40,615 nt of DNA, taken from positions 1 through 40,615 of the IMG/VR virus record IMGVR_UViG_3300002460_000076. One strand, given 5' to 3'. The number at the start of each line of letters is the position of its first letter. Within the stretch, counting starts at the first letter, position 1. Made by a program: the position numbers and the translations under genes. The notes beneath the pieces are model-generated. The model searched no databases, had not been told where the DNA came from, and was given only the letters and a program-made list of their open reading frames with translations. The DNA comes from a virus. This document shows, piece after piece, positions 31,432 to 39,878 of the stretch.

Positions 31432-32217
31432 TTAACCTTCTACTCTTGTGATCCAACCAGCTTTGACAAATATGTTGAACATTTCAATACACTGAATTTC
31501 ACTACCTAAAATATTCCAAATATTTTTAACTTGTGGATTAGTCTTAGCGAAATATGTAACTAATTGATCAACATACTCCTGCGTGATTTTACCCTCATTA
31601 ATAAACTGCGCGAATACATCCATCAGATTATTTTTAAAAGTAATCAATGAGTGTGCAGGTTTTCCAAGTGGTAGAGCTGGTGCAGGTGTAATCTCTGATT
31701 GTATAGCAGTCGATACTACTGTTGGAGCTTGAACCACAGGTGCTTGAACTGGTTGAGGTACTGCGAATGTTGGAGCCTCATTAACCATTGATGTAGTCGG
31801 TGGAAGTGGTGCAGGGGGTAACACCGTTGCAACAACCGCAGGTGCAGCACCTTTTAACTCTGATTCAATTTGAGTAATTACGGCTTTATCAATACCGCGC
31901 TTATTGCGCCATGATCCATCTTTATTTTTAGAACCTTCCATTGAGTGAATTCGTGTATCATGCGGAATACCACGACAGTCACGTTCTTGTCCGGTGGTTG
32001 ACCCTAATACGTGAATATTGGTAGGTGCTGTAACTTGCTCAACTACTGGACATGCGACAGATGCATTAACCGTAACATCTACTTCAGGCGCAAGACCTGG
32101 AATAAATTCCTGACAGTCTTTCAAACTATCATCCTTCTGTACCTCTGCAAAAGCTACTGCGATTTTGCTTTTCATTTCTTCAAAGCTATTGGCGACTAAT
32201 TCTAACTTTAATAACAT
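31432..32217 (-). CDS. Conserved phage protein with DTRIHS/GSWRNKRG motif (261 aa)
   Basis: The ATG at 32217 is preferred (AGGAG about 7 nt upstream). Earlier in-frame starts lie further up. After a helical N-terminus, IPHDTRIHSMEGSKNKDGSW and RNKRGIDKAVITQIESELK form a motif common in phage proteins encoded near SSB and DUF2800 genes. A Pro/Ala/Val-rich linker follows, then a helical C-terminal domain. The role is unknown. Its co-occurrence with replication genes suggests a part in recombination or replication. Confidence 0.75.
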   Translation of the reverse strand: MLLKLELVANSFEEMKSKIAVAFAEVQKDDSLKDCQEFIPGLAPEVDVTVNASVACPVVEQVTAPTNIHVLGSTTGQERDCRGIPHDTRIHSMEGSKNKDGSWRNKRGIDKAVITQIESELKGAAPAVVATVLPPAPLPPTTSMVNEAPTFAVPQPVQAPVVQAPTVVSTAIQSEITPAPALPLGKPAHSLITFKNNLMDVFAQFINEGKITQEYVDQLVTYFAKTNPQVKNIWNILGSEIQCIEMFNIFVKAGWITRVEG

Positions 32218-32281
32218 GTTCATTCTCCTATTCGTTTTGTGTTCGGTCATGATTAATGATAATTTTAAAAGAATCAAGAAA

Positions 32282-32309
32282 TAAATAAAAGAATGTAAGT
32301 ATGTGTCAA
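32282..32309 (-). promoter_or_regulatory. Leftward promoter of the replication operon
   Basis: On the minus strand, TTGACA (32309-32304), a 16-nt spacer, then TATTTA (32287-32282). The -35 is perfect and the -10 is partial. It lies about 65 bp upstream of the first replication gene. Confidence 0.5.
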
Positions 32310-32323
32310 AAACTCAGACCATG

Positions 32324-32352
32324 TTGACAAAAGTCTATAAGTTCTTAAAGAT
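32324..32352 (+). promoter_or_regulatory. Rightward promoter of the helicase operon (weak -10)
   Basis: TTGACA (32324-32329), a 17-nt spacer, then AAAGAT (32347-32352). The -35 is perfect and the -10 is weak. The predicted transcript start is at or next to the helicase ATG, and no ribosome-binding site is visible, so a leaderless message is possible. Confidence 0.4.
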
Positions 32353-32358
32353 CGTCGG

Positions 32359-34023
32359 ATGTCGATGATTTTACGTCCTTACCAAATTGAAATGAAACGT
32401 CAAATATATGAACAATGGGATAATGGTGTCAATACTGTAATGCTCCAATTACCTACAGGAATGGGTAAAACGAAAACTTTTAGCTCTATTATAATAGATA
32501 AGGCAGTTAGTGCTCCACCTGCTCAAAAATTACCTACTGCTGTAATGGTACACAGGAAAGAATTAGTACAACAGATTAGTCTTACTCTTTCTGAAGAAGG
32601 TGTTGAGCACAATATAATAGCTCCACGAAATATAGTACTTGGAATAATCGCAGCACAGCGCCAATTATTAAAGCGTCAGTATTATAACCCCAATGCAAAC
32701 ATTACAGTTATATCAGTGGATACTTGGAACTCTAGAGTAGAAAAACACTATTTAAAACTTGCTGCCGGTATAAGACTTTGGATCGTTGATGAAGCTGCTC
32801 ATTTACTTAAAGGTAACAAGTGGGGTAAAGCAGTTTCATATTTTAAAAATGCTAAAGGTCTTGGAGTTACTGCAACACCTGAAAGGCTTGATAAGCGTGG
32901 ATTAGGTTCTCACGTTGATGGAGTGTTTGATGTAATGGTGCAAGGCCCATCGACAAGGTGGGGTATCGAAAATGGCTTTCTCAGTCGATATAAAGTGGTT
33001 GTACCTAAGTCTAACTATCAAGAATATTTAAAAGAAGCTAACGGTGATTCAGATTATTCAAGTGCTGCGTTAGCTTTTGCAGATGAAAACTCTACTATTA
33101 TCGGTGATGTTGTAAAGAATTACATTGAGTTTGCGAATAAAAAACAAGCTATCGTATTTGCATCATCTACAAGTGCAGCGTTTAAAATGGAAAAGGAATT
33201 TCTCGAAGCTGGAATATCTGCGAAAACTTTAACAGGTGATACAGATGATAAAATAAGACTTCAAACATTAATTGATTATCGTTCTAAAAAAATTCAAGTG
33301 TTGATTAATGTCGATTTGTTCGATGAAGGTTTAGATGTTCCAGGTATCGAATGTGTAATTATGGCAAGGCCAACAATGAGTCTTGGTAAGTATTTACAAA
33401 TGGTTGGTCGGGGTTTAAGACCAATGAAAGATAAAGAATATCTGATATTAATTGATCATGTTGGTAATATTGGAAGTCATAAAAACCCTAAACATGGACT
33501 ACCAGACAATCATAGATTTTGGAGTCTTGACAGAGTTAAGCGTAGAAAAAAGAAAATCAATCTTGTACGTATTTGTCCGAACCCAGTATGCAATACCCCA
33601 TTTGATCGAATGTTATTACAGTGCCCTTATTGTAATTATAAAGATGAACCGGGCGTAGGTGGCGGTGGTGCAGGTCGTGTACCTTTAGAACAAGTCGATG
33701 GTGACTTAGTCATGCTTGATCCTGAAACACTTAGAGAGCTTCAAAGTAAGATTAACTTAGAGAACCCTGCCGATGTTGCAAGGCGTGTGGATTTTGCAGG
33801 TGGTAGTGGTGTTAGAGCTATGGAAAATCAAATAGCGCGAATTGCTTCACAAAAGCAACTTGCTGACACTATTGCAAAGTGGGCTGGTCAACAACGTGAG
33901 CAAGGTTATTCAGATCGTCAGATTAATAAATTATTTTATGCAAAGTTCGATTTTACAATATGGGATGCCTTAGCATTCCCGAAAACAGAAATGGAGAATG
34001 TGATGGGAGAGTTAGAGGTATGA
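32359..34023 (+). CDS. DEAH-type superfamily 2 helicase (554 aa)
   Basis: An ATP-dependent helicase acting on phage DNA. Walker A is LPTGMGKTK (residues 31-39), motif II is VDEAAH (about 144-149), motif III-like TATPER follows (about 171), and motif VI is QMVGRGLRP (about 345). A four-cysteine zinc site, CPNPVC and CPYC, lies near residues 406-430. The gene opens the rightward early operon. Two closely spaced ATG codons (32359 and 32365) are possible starts. The stop overlaps the next start (ATGA). Confidence 0.9.
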   Translation: MSMILRPYQIEMKRQIYEQWDNGVNTVMLQLPTGMGKTKTFSSIIIDKAVSAPPAQKLPTAVMVHRKELVQQISLTLSEEGVEHNIIAPRNIVLGIIAAQRQLLKRQYYNPNANITVISVDTWNSRVEKHYLKLAAGIRLWIVDEAAHLLKGNKWGKAVSYFKNAKGLGVTATPERLDKRGLGSHVDGVFDVMVQGPSTRWGIENGFLSRYKVVVPKSNYQEYLKEANGDSDYSSAALAFADENSTIIGDVVKNYIEFANKKQAIVFASSTSAAFKMEKEFLEAGISAKTLTGDTDDKIRLQTLIDYRSKKIQVLINVDLFDEGLDVPGIECVIMARPTMSLGKYLQMVGRGLRPMKDKEYLILIDHVGNIGSHKNPKHGLPDNHRFWSLDRVKRRKKKINLVRICPNPVCNTPFDRMLLQCPYCNYKDEPGVGGGGAGRVPLEQVDGDLVMLDPETLRELQSKINLENPADVARRVDFAGGSGVRAMENQIARIASQKQLADTIAKWAGQQREQGYSDRQINKLFYAKFDFTIWDALAFPKTEMENVMGELEV

Positions 34024-34151
34024 TGAAGCTTTTATGTTGGTTGATGGGTCATAGATTTTGCTATTTCGATTCAGAGAGTTTTAATAAATTACCACTGAGT
34101 GAAGTATATTGTATTGATTGTAAAATTAAGCACAATGAGGTGTATAAATGA
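34020..34151 (+). CDS. Small putative zinc protein (43 aa)
   Basis: The ATG at 34020 overlaps the helicase stop and has GAGGT upstream. The sequence begins MMKLLCWLMGHRFCY and later has CIDCK. Three or four Cys and one His form a compact metal-binding pattern like many small phage proteins. It is coupled to the next gene by ATGA. Function is unknown. Confidence 0.6.
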   Translation: MMKLLCWLMGHRFCYFDSESFNKLPLSEVYCIDCKIKHNEVYK

Positions 34152-34462
34152 GTAACACAGGTGTTTTAATATATTTTAAACAATATCATTCAGGTGATGG
34201 GAACGCTTTACAATTCCCTCCAAATATTCAAGGTTTTGGTTTATTATTAGCAGGTATTCAAAAAGATCAACCACCTCCTGATCAGTTAGCAATTGATCAT
34301 TTACTCGCAAGTGCTGCGATTTATAGATTTGAGATTATTATGAAGGCTCTGAATCTTGATGAACCTGCTGCACTTGAGTTAGTCGAAAAGATTAAAGTGG
34401 TGTTGGAAACTAAACCAGTCGAAGAATCACTAATCATTAAGCCAAAGTTGACACTTGTATGA
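34148..34462 (+). CDS. Hypothetical protein (104 aa)
   Basis: ATG at 34148, with GAGGTGTATAA upstream and the previous stop overlapping (ATGA). The product is mixed, with a Pro-rich loop (QKDQPPPDQLAI) and helical segments (YRFEIIMKALNLDEPAALEL; LVEKIKVVLETK). No family is recognised. Its position within the replication gene group suggests an accessory function. Confidence 0.6.
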   Translation: MSNTGVLIYFKQYHSGDGNALQFPPNIQGFGLLLAGIQKDQPPPDQLAIDHLLASAAIYRFEIIMKALNLDEPAALELVEKIKVVLETKPVEESLIIKPKLTLV

Positions 34463-34857
34463 ACATGAAAATGCTTGAAGACGAAGTAAGTCAGCGAGTA
34501 ATAATTCATGCTGCTGAATGTGGTACATTTTTGTTACGTAATAATTCAGGAGTGTTGAAAAATCGTGAAAATACACCTGTTCGATATGGTTTAGGTAATG
34601 TCAGCCAGAAACAAAATGAAAAATTCAAAAGCTCTGATCAGATTGGTATAACTCCAATAGTTATAACTCAAGACATGGTTGGTCAAACTGTTGGAGTTTT
34701 CACAGCAATCGAAATGAAAAAAGAAGGTTGGAAGTTTAGCGTAAACGATGAAGCTGCTGTTGCTCAAGAAAACTTCATAAAGTGGGTGACTGCGCGTGGT
34801 GGTAGGGCTGGATTTTGTCAAAGTATTGACGACTTTAATAAAATAATGGGATTATAG
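34459..34857 (+). CDS. VRR-NUC nuclease (132 aa)
   Basis: A short endonuclease of the VRR-NUC family, often involved in Holliday-junction resolution in phages. The pattern includes SDQIGITPIVITQDMVGQ, then VFTAIEMKKEGWKFS with the acidic and lysine residues of the PD-(D/E)XK fold, and FIKWVTARGGRAGF near the end. The length is typical of phage VRR-NUC proteins. The ATG overlaps the previous stop. Confidence 0.85.
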   Translation: MNMKMLEDEVSQRVIIHAAECGTFLLRNNSGVLKNRENTPVRYGLGNVSQKQNEKFKSSDQIGITPIVITQDMVGQTVGVFTAIEMKKEGWKFSVNDEAAVAQENFIKWVTARGGRAGFCQSIDDFNKIMGL

Positions 34858-34956
34858 ATATTCGTTTTGTGGGATAGATGTCGGTAGCTCCGATATTGAC
34901 AAGGTTTCGTCGCTTTCCCATGAGACACTTAAATAGACGACTTGAAAGAAGACGAC

Positions 34957-35604
34957 ATGAAGACAAAAATAACAAGAGAAAAAATTTTAGAACGCTTTAA
35001 TTATATTCCCGATTTTGGGGTTTTGACTTATAAAAAGCTACCACATCAACAAGGCGGGGTGAAATTAGGTAGTGTAGCTGGTAGTGTGAATAATGGCAGA
35101 TTTATTATTTCAATTTATGGAAAAACTTACCCGATAAGCAATATTATTTGGTTTTTAGAAAAGGGTTTTTGGCCTTATGGGGTTACTTATAATGATAAAA
35201 ATAAATTCAATAATGTAATTTCAAATCTGAAAGAATTGAAGTATAGAGATTGCCCAAATAGAAAGATTTGTAAGTATTTAAAAGGAGTGAGCTATAATAT
35301 TAAGTGTTCAAAATTTAGAGCAGATTGTTCACATAATGGCGTAAATGTTTATATTGGCCTATTTAAAACTGAACAAGAAGCACATGATGCGTATTTGAAG
35401 GTGGTAGAAAACATCAAAAAAGGTAATAAAAATCTTGAGATTAGTTTAAAAAAATTTAAGTACTTAAAAGGAGTAAATAAATTAAAACATACTAGTAAAT
35501 GGAAAGCTGGAATATGTATAAAGGGTAAAAGGATTCACTTGGGCATGTTTGACACTGAACAAGAAGCGCACGAAGCGTATTTGAAAGCTGTAAGTAAATT
35601 ATGA
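34957..35604 (+). CDS. Degenerate HNH-type protein with two AP2 domains (215 aa)
   Basis: ATG at 34957. An in-frame TTG at 34942 is less likely. The N-terminal part resembles an HNH-3 homing endonuclease (SIYGKTYPISNIIWFLEKGF, then WPYGVTYNDKNKFNNVISNL). The positions normally holding His in related proteins read Ser and Tyr, so catalysis may be lost. Two AP2-like repeats follow (about 105-155 and 170-215), each ending FDTEQEAHEAYLKAV or similar. Its stop overlaps the primase start (ATGA), so it has become part of the operon. Confidence 0.7.
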   Translation: MKTKITREKILERFNYIPDFGVLTYKKLPHQQGGVKLGSVAGSVNNGRFIISIYGKTYPISNIIWFLEKGFWPYGVTYNDKNKFNNVISNLKELKYRDCPNRKICKYLKGVSYNIKCSKFRADCSHNGVNVYIGLFKTEQEAHDAYLKVVENIKKGNKNLEISLKKFKYLKGVNKLKHTSKWKAGICIKGKRIHLGMFDTEQEAHEAYLKAVSKL

Positions 35605-37547
35605 ACTTTAAAATTGCACCTGGGATGTTGACTCACGATAGACAAAAAGTGCCAATCTTTAGCGGTTGGCAAAAAGATGCGACAACAGATCCAAAACTTA
35701 TTCAAGACTGGCAAACTAAACTCGGTCCTAAATTAACTCATTGGGTGGTTCCATGCGGTACGACTAATGATATTCTCGTTCTCGATATTGATATAAAATC
35801 TAATGGTTGGCAGACTATTCGTGATCTTAATTTACAAATACCTGATACTTTTTCGCAAAAAACTCTATCGGGTGGTACACATTTCATTTTTAAATATCCT
35901 AAAGATGGACGAAAATATCCAAATCGTGTAGGTTTTTTACCAGGATTAGATATACGCTCAGAAGGCGGTTACATATTCTGGTACGGTGTTGAAGTAAATA
36001 ATAAACCAATACTCGATGCTCCACAGTGGCTACTTGAAAAAATACGCAAAGAAGATAAACCGATTGTCGAAGGTGCTCCATTCAGTATCAGTGCACCGAT
36101 TGCTCAAGTGATGCTTGATAACTGTATCAATGTGATTCGTAATGCTCCTGAAGGTCATGGTAATGACACACTTAATACTGAAGCTTTCAAAGCTGGTCAA
36201 CTTGTCGCATCTGGTGCGTACACTCGCGAACATATTGAAAAAGTTCTTTATGATGTCGCACGTGAACGTGGTCGTCCAGAATACGAGTGTCGCGCTACAA
36301 TAGAATCAGGTCTTAATGGGGGTGTAAAAGCTCCTCTCGTTTCACCATTCACAGAACAACCTGCAATCAATATACCAATCTCTGCACCGTCACCGCCTGA
36401 ACCTGCTGGCAGATGGACTCCACGATTAATGACCGCTGAAGATATGATCAACACCTCTAAACTTCGCAAGCCTCAATTGTTTGAAAACTGGTCAACTGAA
36501 GATATACAAATTACGACTGCCGATGGTGGTACAGGTAAATCAACTCTGAAGCTGTACGAAGCAATTTGTTTGGCTTTGGGTGATCGTTTCTTAGGGTTTG
36601 AAAACAAGCAGCGTGGTAAGACTTTATTCATCACTGGTGAGGATACTGCTGAAAAATTAATGGCAATGACAGGTCAAATTGCTAGGCAAATGGGATTATA
36701 TGACCCACTTCCAGGGAATGCGGAAAAATTACAAATTATCAGAGATTCAATACTTATTAAAAAAGATGATGATTTATGCCTCATATCCAAAGATAAGCAG
36801 GGGTTTTTATTTCTCAATCCTGAAGCACTCAGAAAAGTTAATGAGGCCATCGAAGATATAAAACCTAAAATGATAGTGTTCGACCCGATCAGTTCATTTT
36901 GGGGTTCTGAATCACAGCTTAACGATATGAATAAAGTTGTTACAAAATTTATGAGCCGGATTGCTGAACGTGGGATCTGTACCGAAATGATAAACCACAT
37001 GGGTAAATCAAGCAGTGCGAACAAAGATATGTCACAGTTCGCAGGACGTGGGGGTTCTGGTTTACCGAGTAATTCCAGGGTGTCCAGGGTGCTGCGGTCG
37101 TTAACTCCTGAAGAATTTTTAGATATGACCGGCACTGAGCTTGTACATGACACTTCTGCAATACTTTGCAACGTGAATAAATTTTCAGATGGTTCAACAT
37201 TGTTTAACAAACCGTTCGTGATTATCAGGGACAACTATTTATTTAGAAAAATTGCATTAACCAGTAAGAAGGTTAAAGAACTTGAGCAAAAAATGACCGA
37301 CAACGAACGAGTTTTCGAATTCGTGAAGTTAGAGCGCGAAGCCGGCCGCAATCCGACAATACCGATTGTGATAAATCACTTTAAAAATAACGGTAACCCG
37401 ATTGCTAAAACTAATACAGAGGCAGCAATCAACTGGCTACAGTATGAAGGTTTCATGGGTGAAAGATTTAAGCTGGTACCAAATAGCGATCTGTCAGTTC
37501 GACAGCAGATGTTAATAATTTTAGATGTTGAGGGGAATGAGATATGA
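35601..37547 (+). CDS. Primase-polymerase/RecA-like helicase fusion (648 aa)
   Basis: The N-terminus is a primase-polymerase domain: LVLDIDIKSNG (DxD, about 55-60), LSGGTHFIFKYP (about 88) and LDIRSEGGYIFW (about 110). The C-terminal half is RecA-like: Walker A is ADGGTGKST (about 305-313), LFITGEDTAE follows, and Walker B is MIVFDPISSF (about 423). A final His-containing loop is INHMGKSS. This one protein could prime and unwind at the fork. The start overlaps the previous stop, and its own stop overlaps the next gene. Confidence 0.88.
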   Translation: MNFKIAPGMLTHDRQKVPIFSGWQKDATTDPKLIQDWQTKLGPKLTHWVVPCGTTNDILVLDIDIKSNGWQTIRDLNLQIPDTFSQKTLSGGTHFIFKYPKDGRKYPNRVGFLPGLDIRSEGGYIFWYGVEVNNKPILDAPQWLLEKIRKEDKPIVEGAPFSISAPIAQVMLDNCINVIRNAPEGHGNDTLNTEAFKAGQLVASGAYTREHIEKVLYDVARERGRPEYECRATIESGLNGGVKAPLVSPFTEQPAINIPISAPSPPEPAGRWTPRLMTAEDMINTSKLRKPQLFENWSTEDIQITTADGGTGKSTLKLYEAICLALGDRFLGFENKQRGKTLFITGEDTAEKLMAMTGQIARQMGLYDPLPGNAEKLQIIRDSILIKKDDDLCLISKDKQGFLFLNPEALRKVNEAIEDIKPKMIVFDPISSFWGSESQLNDMNKVVTKFMSRIAERGICTEMINHMGKSSSANKDMSQFAGRGGSGLPSNSRVSRVLRSLTPEEFLDMTGTELVHDTSAILCNVNKFSDGSTLFNKPFVIIRDNYLFRKIALTSKKVKELEQKMTDNERVFEFVKLEREAGRNPTIPIVINHFKNNGNPIAKTNTEAAINWLQYEGFMGERFKLVPNSDLSVRQQMLIILDVEGNEI

Positions 37548-38266
37548 GTTTAATTTGGGGTGACTGTTTAGAGAAAATGAAGATGATTGCGCCGAATTCC
37601 ATTGATCTCATTTTAACTGACCCTCCCTATGGAACAACTCAATGTAAATGGGATGTGGTAATACCTTTTGTACCTATGTGGCAACAAATAGAAAGAGTCA
37701 GAAAAGAGTCTGCTGCGGTTTTACTTTTTGGATCTGAACCATTCTCAAGTTTTCTTCGATGCAGTAATATTAAAAACTTCAAATATGACTGGATCTATGA
37801 AAAAACAGAAGCTAAAGGTCACTTAAATGCCAAAAAACAACCACTGAGGGCACACGAAATTATATCCGTATTTTATAAATCATCATATTCACCGATAAAA
37901 ACACAAGATTGCAAACTTAAAGAAGCTAAAAATGTGAATAGGGCAAGTAAACAAAGTGAATTATATGGTGAACAAAAAACAGTAACTTCATACTCATCAA
38001 CTGAGCGTTATCCGAGGTCGGTAATTAAATTTAAAACTGATAAACAAAAACAGAACTTTCATCCGACTCAAAAACCAGTAGCTCTTTTAGAATACATGAT
38101 TAAAACGTACACGAAAGAAAATGATACAGTTTTAGATTTCACAATGGGGTCAGGTTCGACAGGTGTTGCGTGTAAGAAATTAAATCGAAAATTTATAGGA
38201 ATTGAAAATAATTTTGAATATTTTATAATCAGCAATGAAAGAATATTTCACACAAGTATCGGATAA
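37544..38266 (+). CDS. DNA adenine/N4-cytosine methyltransferase, beta class (240 aa)
   Basis: Motif IV is TDPPYGTT near residue 26-33, ahead of motif I (FTMGSGSTG near residue 198), the beta-class order. DPPY makes N6-adenine the more likely target base. A target-recognition region lies between them. No restriction endonuclease partner is encoded nearby. It is coupled to the primase gene (ATGA) and followed by a cytosine methyltransferase, suggesting protection against host restriction. Confidence 0.85.
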   Translation: MSLIWGDCLEKMKMIAPNSIDLILTDPPYGTTQCKWDVVIPFVPMWQQIERVRKESAAVLLFGSEPFSSFLRCSNIKNFKYDWIYEKTEAKGHLNAKKQPLRAHEIISVFYKSSYSPIKTQDCKLKEAKNVNRASKQSELYGEQKTVTSYSSTERYPRSVIKFKTDKQKQNFHPTQKPVALLEYMIKTYTKENDTVLDFTMGSGSTGVACKKLNRKFIGIENNFEYFIISNERIFHTSIG

Positions 38267-38281
38267 CGAAGGGGGTGAGAT

Positions 38282-39301
38282 ATGAGTGTAGTTGTATCAC
38301 TGTTCGATGGTATGTCATGTGCTCAAATTGCCTGTGAACGCGCTGAAATTCCTGTCACAAGTTATTACGCTTCAGAACTTGATAAATATGCAATCGCAGT
38401 AACTCAGAAAAATTATCCGAAAACAATTCAATTAGGTGATGTTACTAAAATTGATTTTCACAGACTACCAAGACCAAAAATTCTCGTGGGGGGGTCACCT
38501 TGTCAGGGGTTTTCAACTGCTGGACTTGGTTTAAATTTTAAAGATCCTAGATCGAAATTATTTTTTAATTATTTTACAGCCAAAGAGCAATTAAATCCTG
38601 AATGGTTCATATTGGAAAATGTACGAATGAAACAGGAACATCAGGATGTGATAAGTAATTTACTCCAAGTTAAACCTATAATGATTAACTCTGCATTATT
38701 ATCGGCACAGAATCGCATTCGTTTATATTGGACAAACATTCCCGGTATCACTCAACCTGCGGATCGTGGTTTACTTTTAAAAGATATTATAAATTCAGGT
38801 GAACCAACCAGAGGTAAAGCGTTTTGTTTAGACGCAAATTATTACAAAGGTGGTAACGCCTCCGGGTCGAGTTCACAATCGAATCAGAGATTAGTTGTGA
38901 ACGAATATGTTGATCGAGACAAATCATATTGTCTCGATGCGAATTACTGGAAGGGTGGTGGCGCCGATTACATGATGAAGCTTTACAAAAATAAAGCGAA
39001 GCGACAGATCATATTTCAGATTAACCCAGATAAGTCAGCCGGTGGAAAACAACCACATATGCAAGATCGAATTTACTCCATAGAAGGTAAGAGTGTCGCT
39101 CTTACTAGAGGGTTTGCGAATAGGTTAAATATAGGACATGAACTCACTTGTAGAAAACTATCAGTCGTTGAGTGTGAGCGATTGCAAACTGTACCGGATG
39201 GATATACCGAAGGTGTTTCAAACTCTCAGAGATATAAGATGTTAGGTAATGGTTTTACAGTCGATGTAATTGCGTGGATTCTTTCACACATACCAAAATA
39301 A
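38282..39301 (+). CDS. DNA cytosine-5 methyltransferase (339 aa)
   Basis: Motif I is SLFDGMSCAQIA, motif IV is GGSPCQGFS with the catalytic Cys, motif VI is ENV, motif VIII is QNRIRLYW, and the C-terminal motif X-like region is MLGNGFTVDVIAWIL. The target-recognition region repeats a CLDANYYKGG-type segment twice. AAGGGGGTGAG precedes the ATG. This is a solitary phage methyltransferase, so its likely role is to protect phage DNA or alter its expression. Confidence 0.92.
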   Translation: MSVVVSLFDGMSCAQIACERAEIPVTSYYASELDKYAIAVTQKNYPKTIQLGDVTKIDFHRLPRPKILVGGSPCQGFSTAGLGLNFKDPRSKLFFNYFTAKEQLNPEWFILENVRMKQEHQDVISNLLQVKPIMINSALLSAQNRIRLYWTNIPGITQPADRGLLLKDIINSGEPTRGKAFCLDANYYKGGNASGSSSQSNQRLVVNEYVDRDKSYCLDANYWKGGGADYMMKLYKNKAKRQIIFQINPDKSAGGKQPHMQDRIYSIEGKSVALTRGFANRLNIGHELTCRKLSVVECERLQTVPDGYTEGVSNSQRYKMLGNGFTVDVIAWILSHIPK

Positions 39302-39322
39302 AAAACCCGACATAGAGTCGGG
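39297..39322 (-). terminator. Terminator of the leftward small-gene operon
   Basis: On the minus strand, CCCGAC (39322-39317) and GTCGGG (39311-39306) enclose a 5-nt loop and are followed by TTTTTTATTTT. It is a standard terminator for the minus-strand genes. On the plus strand no U-tract follows it. Confidence 0.8.
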
Positions 39323-39330
39323 CGAATTAC

Positions 39331-39372
39331 CTATTTCTTTTTAGGTTTTACTTTTGCTTTCTTCTTAGCCAT
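39331..39372 (-). CDS. Lysine-rich 13-residue peptide
   Basis: The product is MAKKKAKVKPKKK. The ATG at 39372 has a perfect GGAGGTG ribosome-binding site at the end of the preceding gene. It is the last gene before the terminator. The length is far below normal gene-calling limits. Strong initiation signals and position support expression, but function is unknown. Highly basic peptides could bind nucleic acid or membranes. Confidence 0.55.
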   Translation of the reverse strand: MAKKKAKVKPKKK

Positions 39373-39373
39373 G

Positions 39374-39664
39374 TTACACCTCCTTATTAACTGTTACTTG
39401 TAGTTTTCCAAATTCGATAAGTACGGTTATTGCATCAAATTTAATCTTGTCAAGTTCTGAATAATTTACATCTTTAAAACTATCAGAAGTTTTACCTATA
39501 GCTGCATTAGTTAAACCATTAACTAGTAAATTAAACATGCGTCTTAATTTTTCATTTTCAGAAATTAAATTACAATTTCTAAGATGAATAATTTGATGTG
39601 CTGATTCCAGCTCATTATTGCGATCTCTAAGGTTATTCATTTCTACTTTATCCTTTTTAGTCAT
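39374..39664 (-). CDS. Coiled-coil hypothetical protein (96 aa)
   Basis: The product begins MTKKDKVEMNNLRDRNNELE and is helical with heptad-like Leu/Ile (LISENEKLRRMFNLLVNGL). It ends with QVTVNKEV, and the last codons hold the ribosome-binding site of the 13-aa peptide. No domain is recognised. It lies next to an XRE regulator and may modify it, but that is only a guess from position. Confidence 0.65.
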   Translation of the reverse strand: MTKKDKVEMNNLRDRNNELESAHQIIHLRNCNLISENEKLRRMFNLLVNGLTNAAIGKTSDSFKDVNYSELDKIKFDAITVLIEFGKLQVTVNKEV

Positions 39665-39665
39665 A

Positions 39666-39878
39666 TTAAAACTCCTTCATTAAATCTGGTTTACGAATAA
39701 ACATTTTAATCAATCTAACAGTTGTCTCAGGTACTCGGCGCTGACCATTTTCCCACAATTGTACAGCTTGAGGGGTTACACCTATTAATTCAGCAAACTG
39801 TTTTCCATCCATACCCCAATCGGTACGGAATTTTATAAGTTCTTCGGGTTTCATTATCGGTTCCATTATCGGTTTCAT
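39666..39878 (-). CDS. XRE-type HTH regulator (70 aa)
   Basis: The helix-turn-helix is GKQFAELIGVTPQAVQLWEN, a typical XRE/Cro signature, in a single-domain protein of 70 residues. The ATG at 39878 overlaps the upstream stop (ATGA). Two further Met residues (positions 5 and 9) could also be used. It is the only clear XRE protein in the window and so the simplest candidate to bind the TGAACA-N-TGTTCA palindromes, although there is no direct evidence. Confidence 0.8.
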   Translation of the reverse strand: MKPIMEPIMKPEELIKFRTDWGMDGKQFAELIGVTPQAVQLWENGQRRVPETTVRLIKMFIRKPDLMKEF

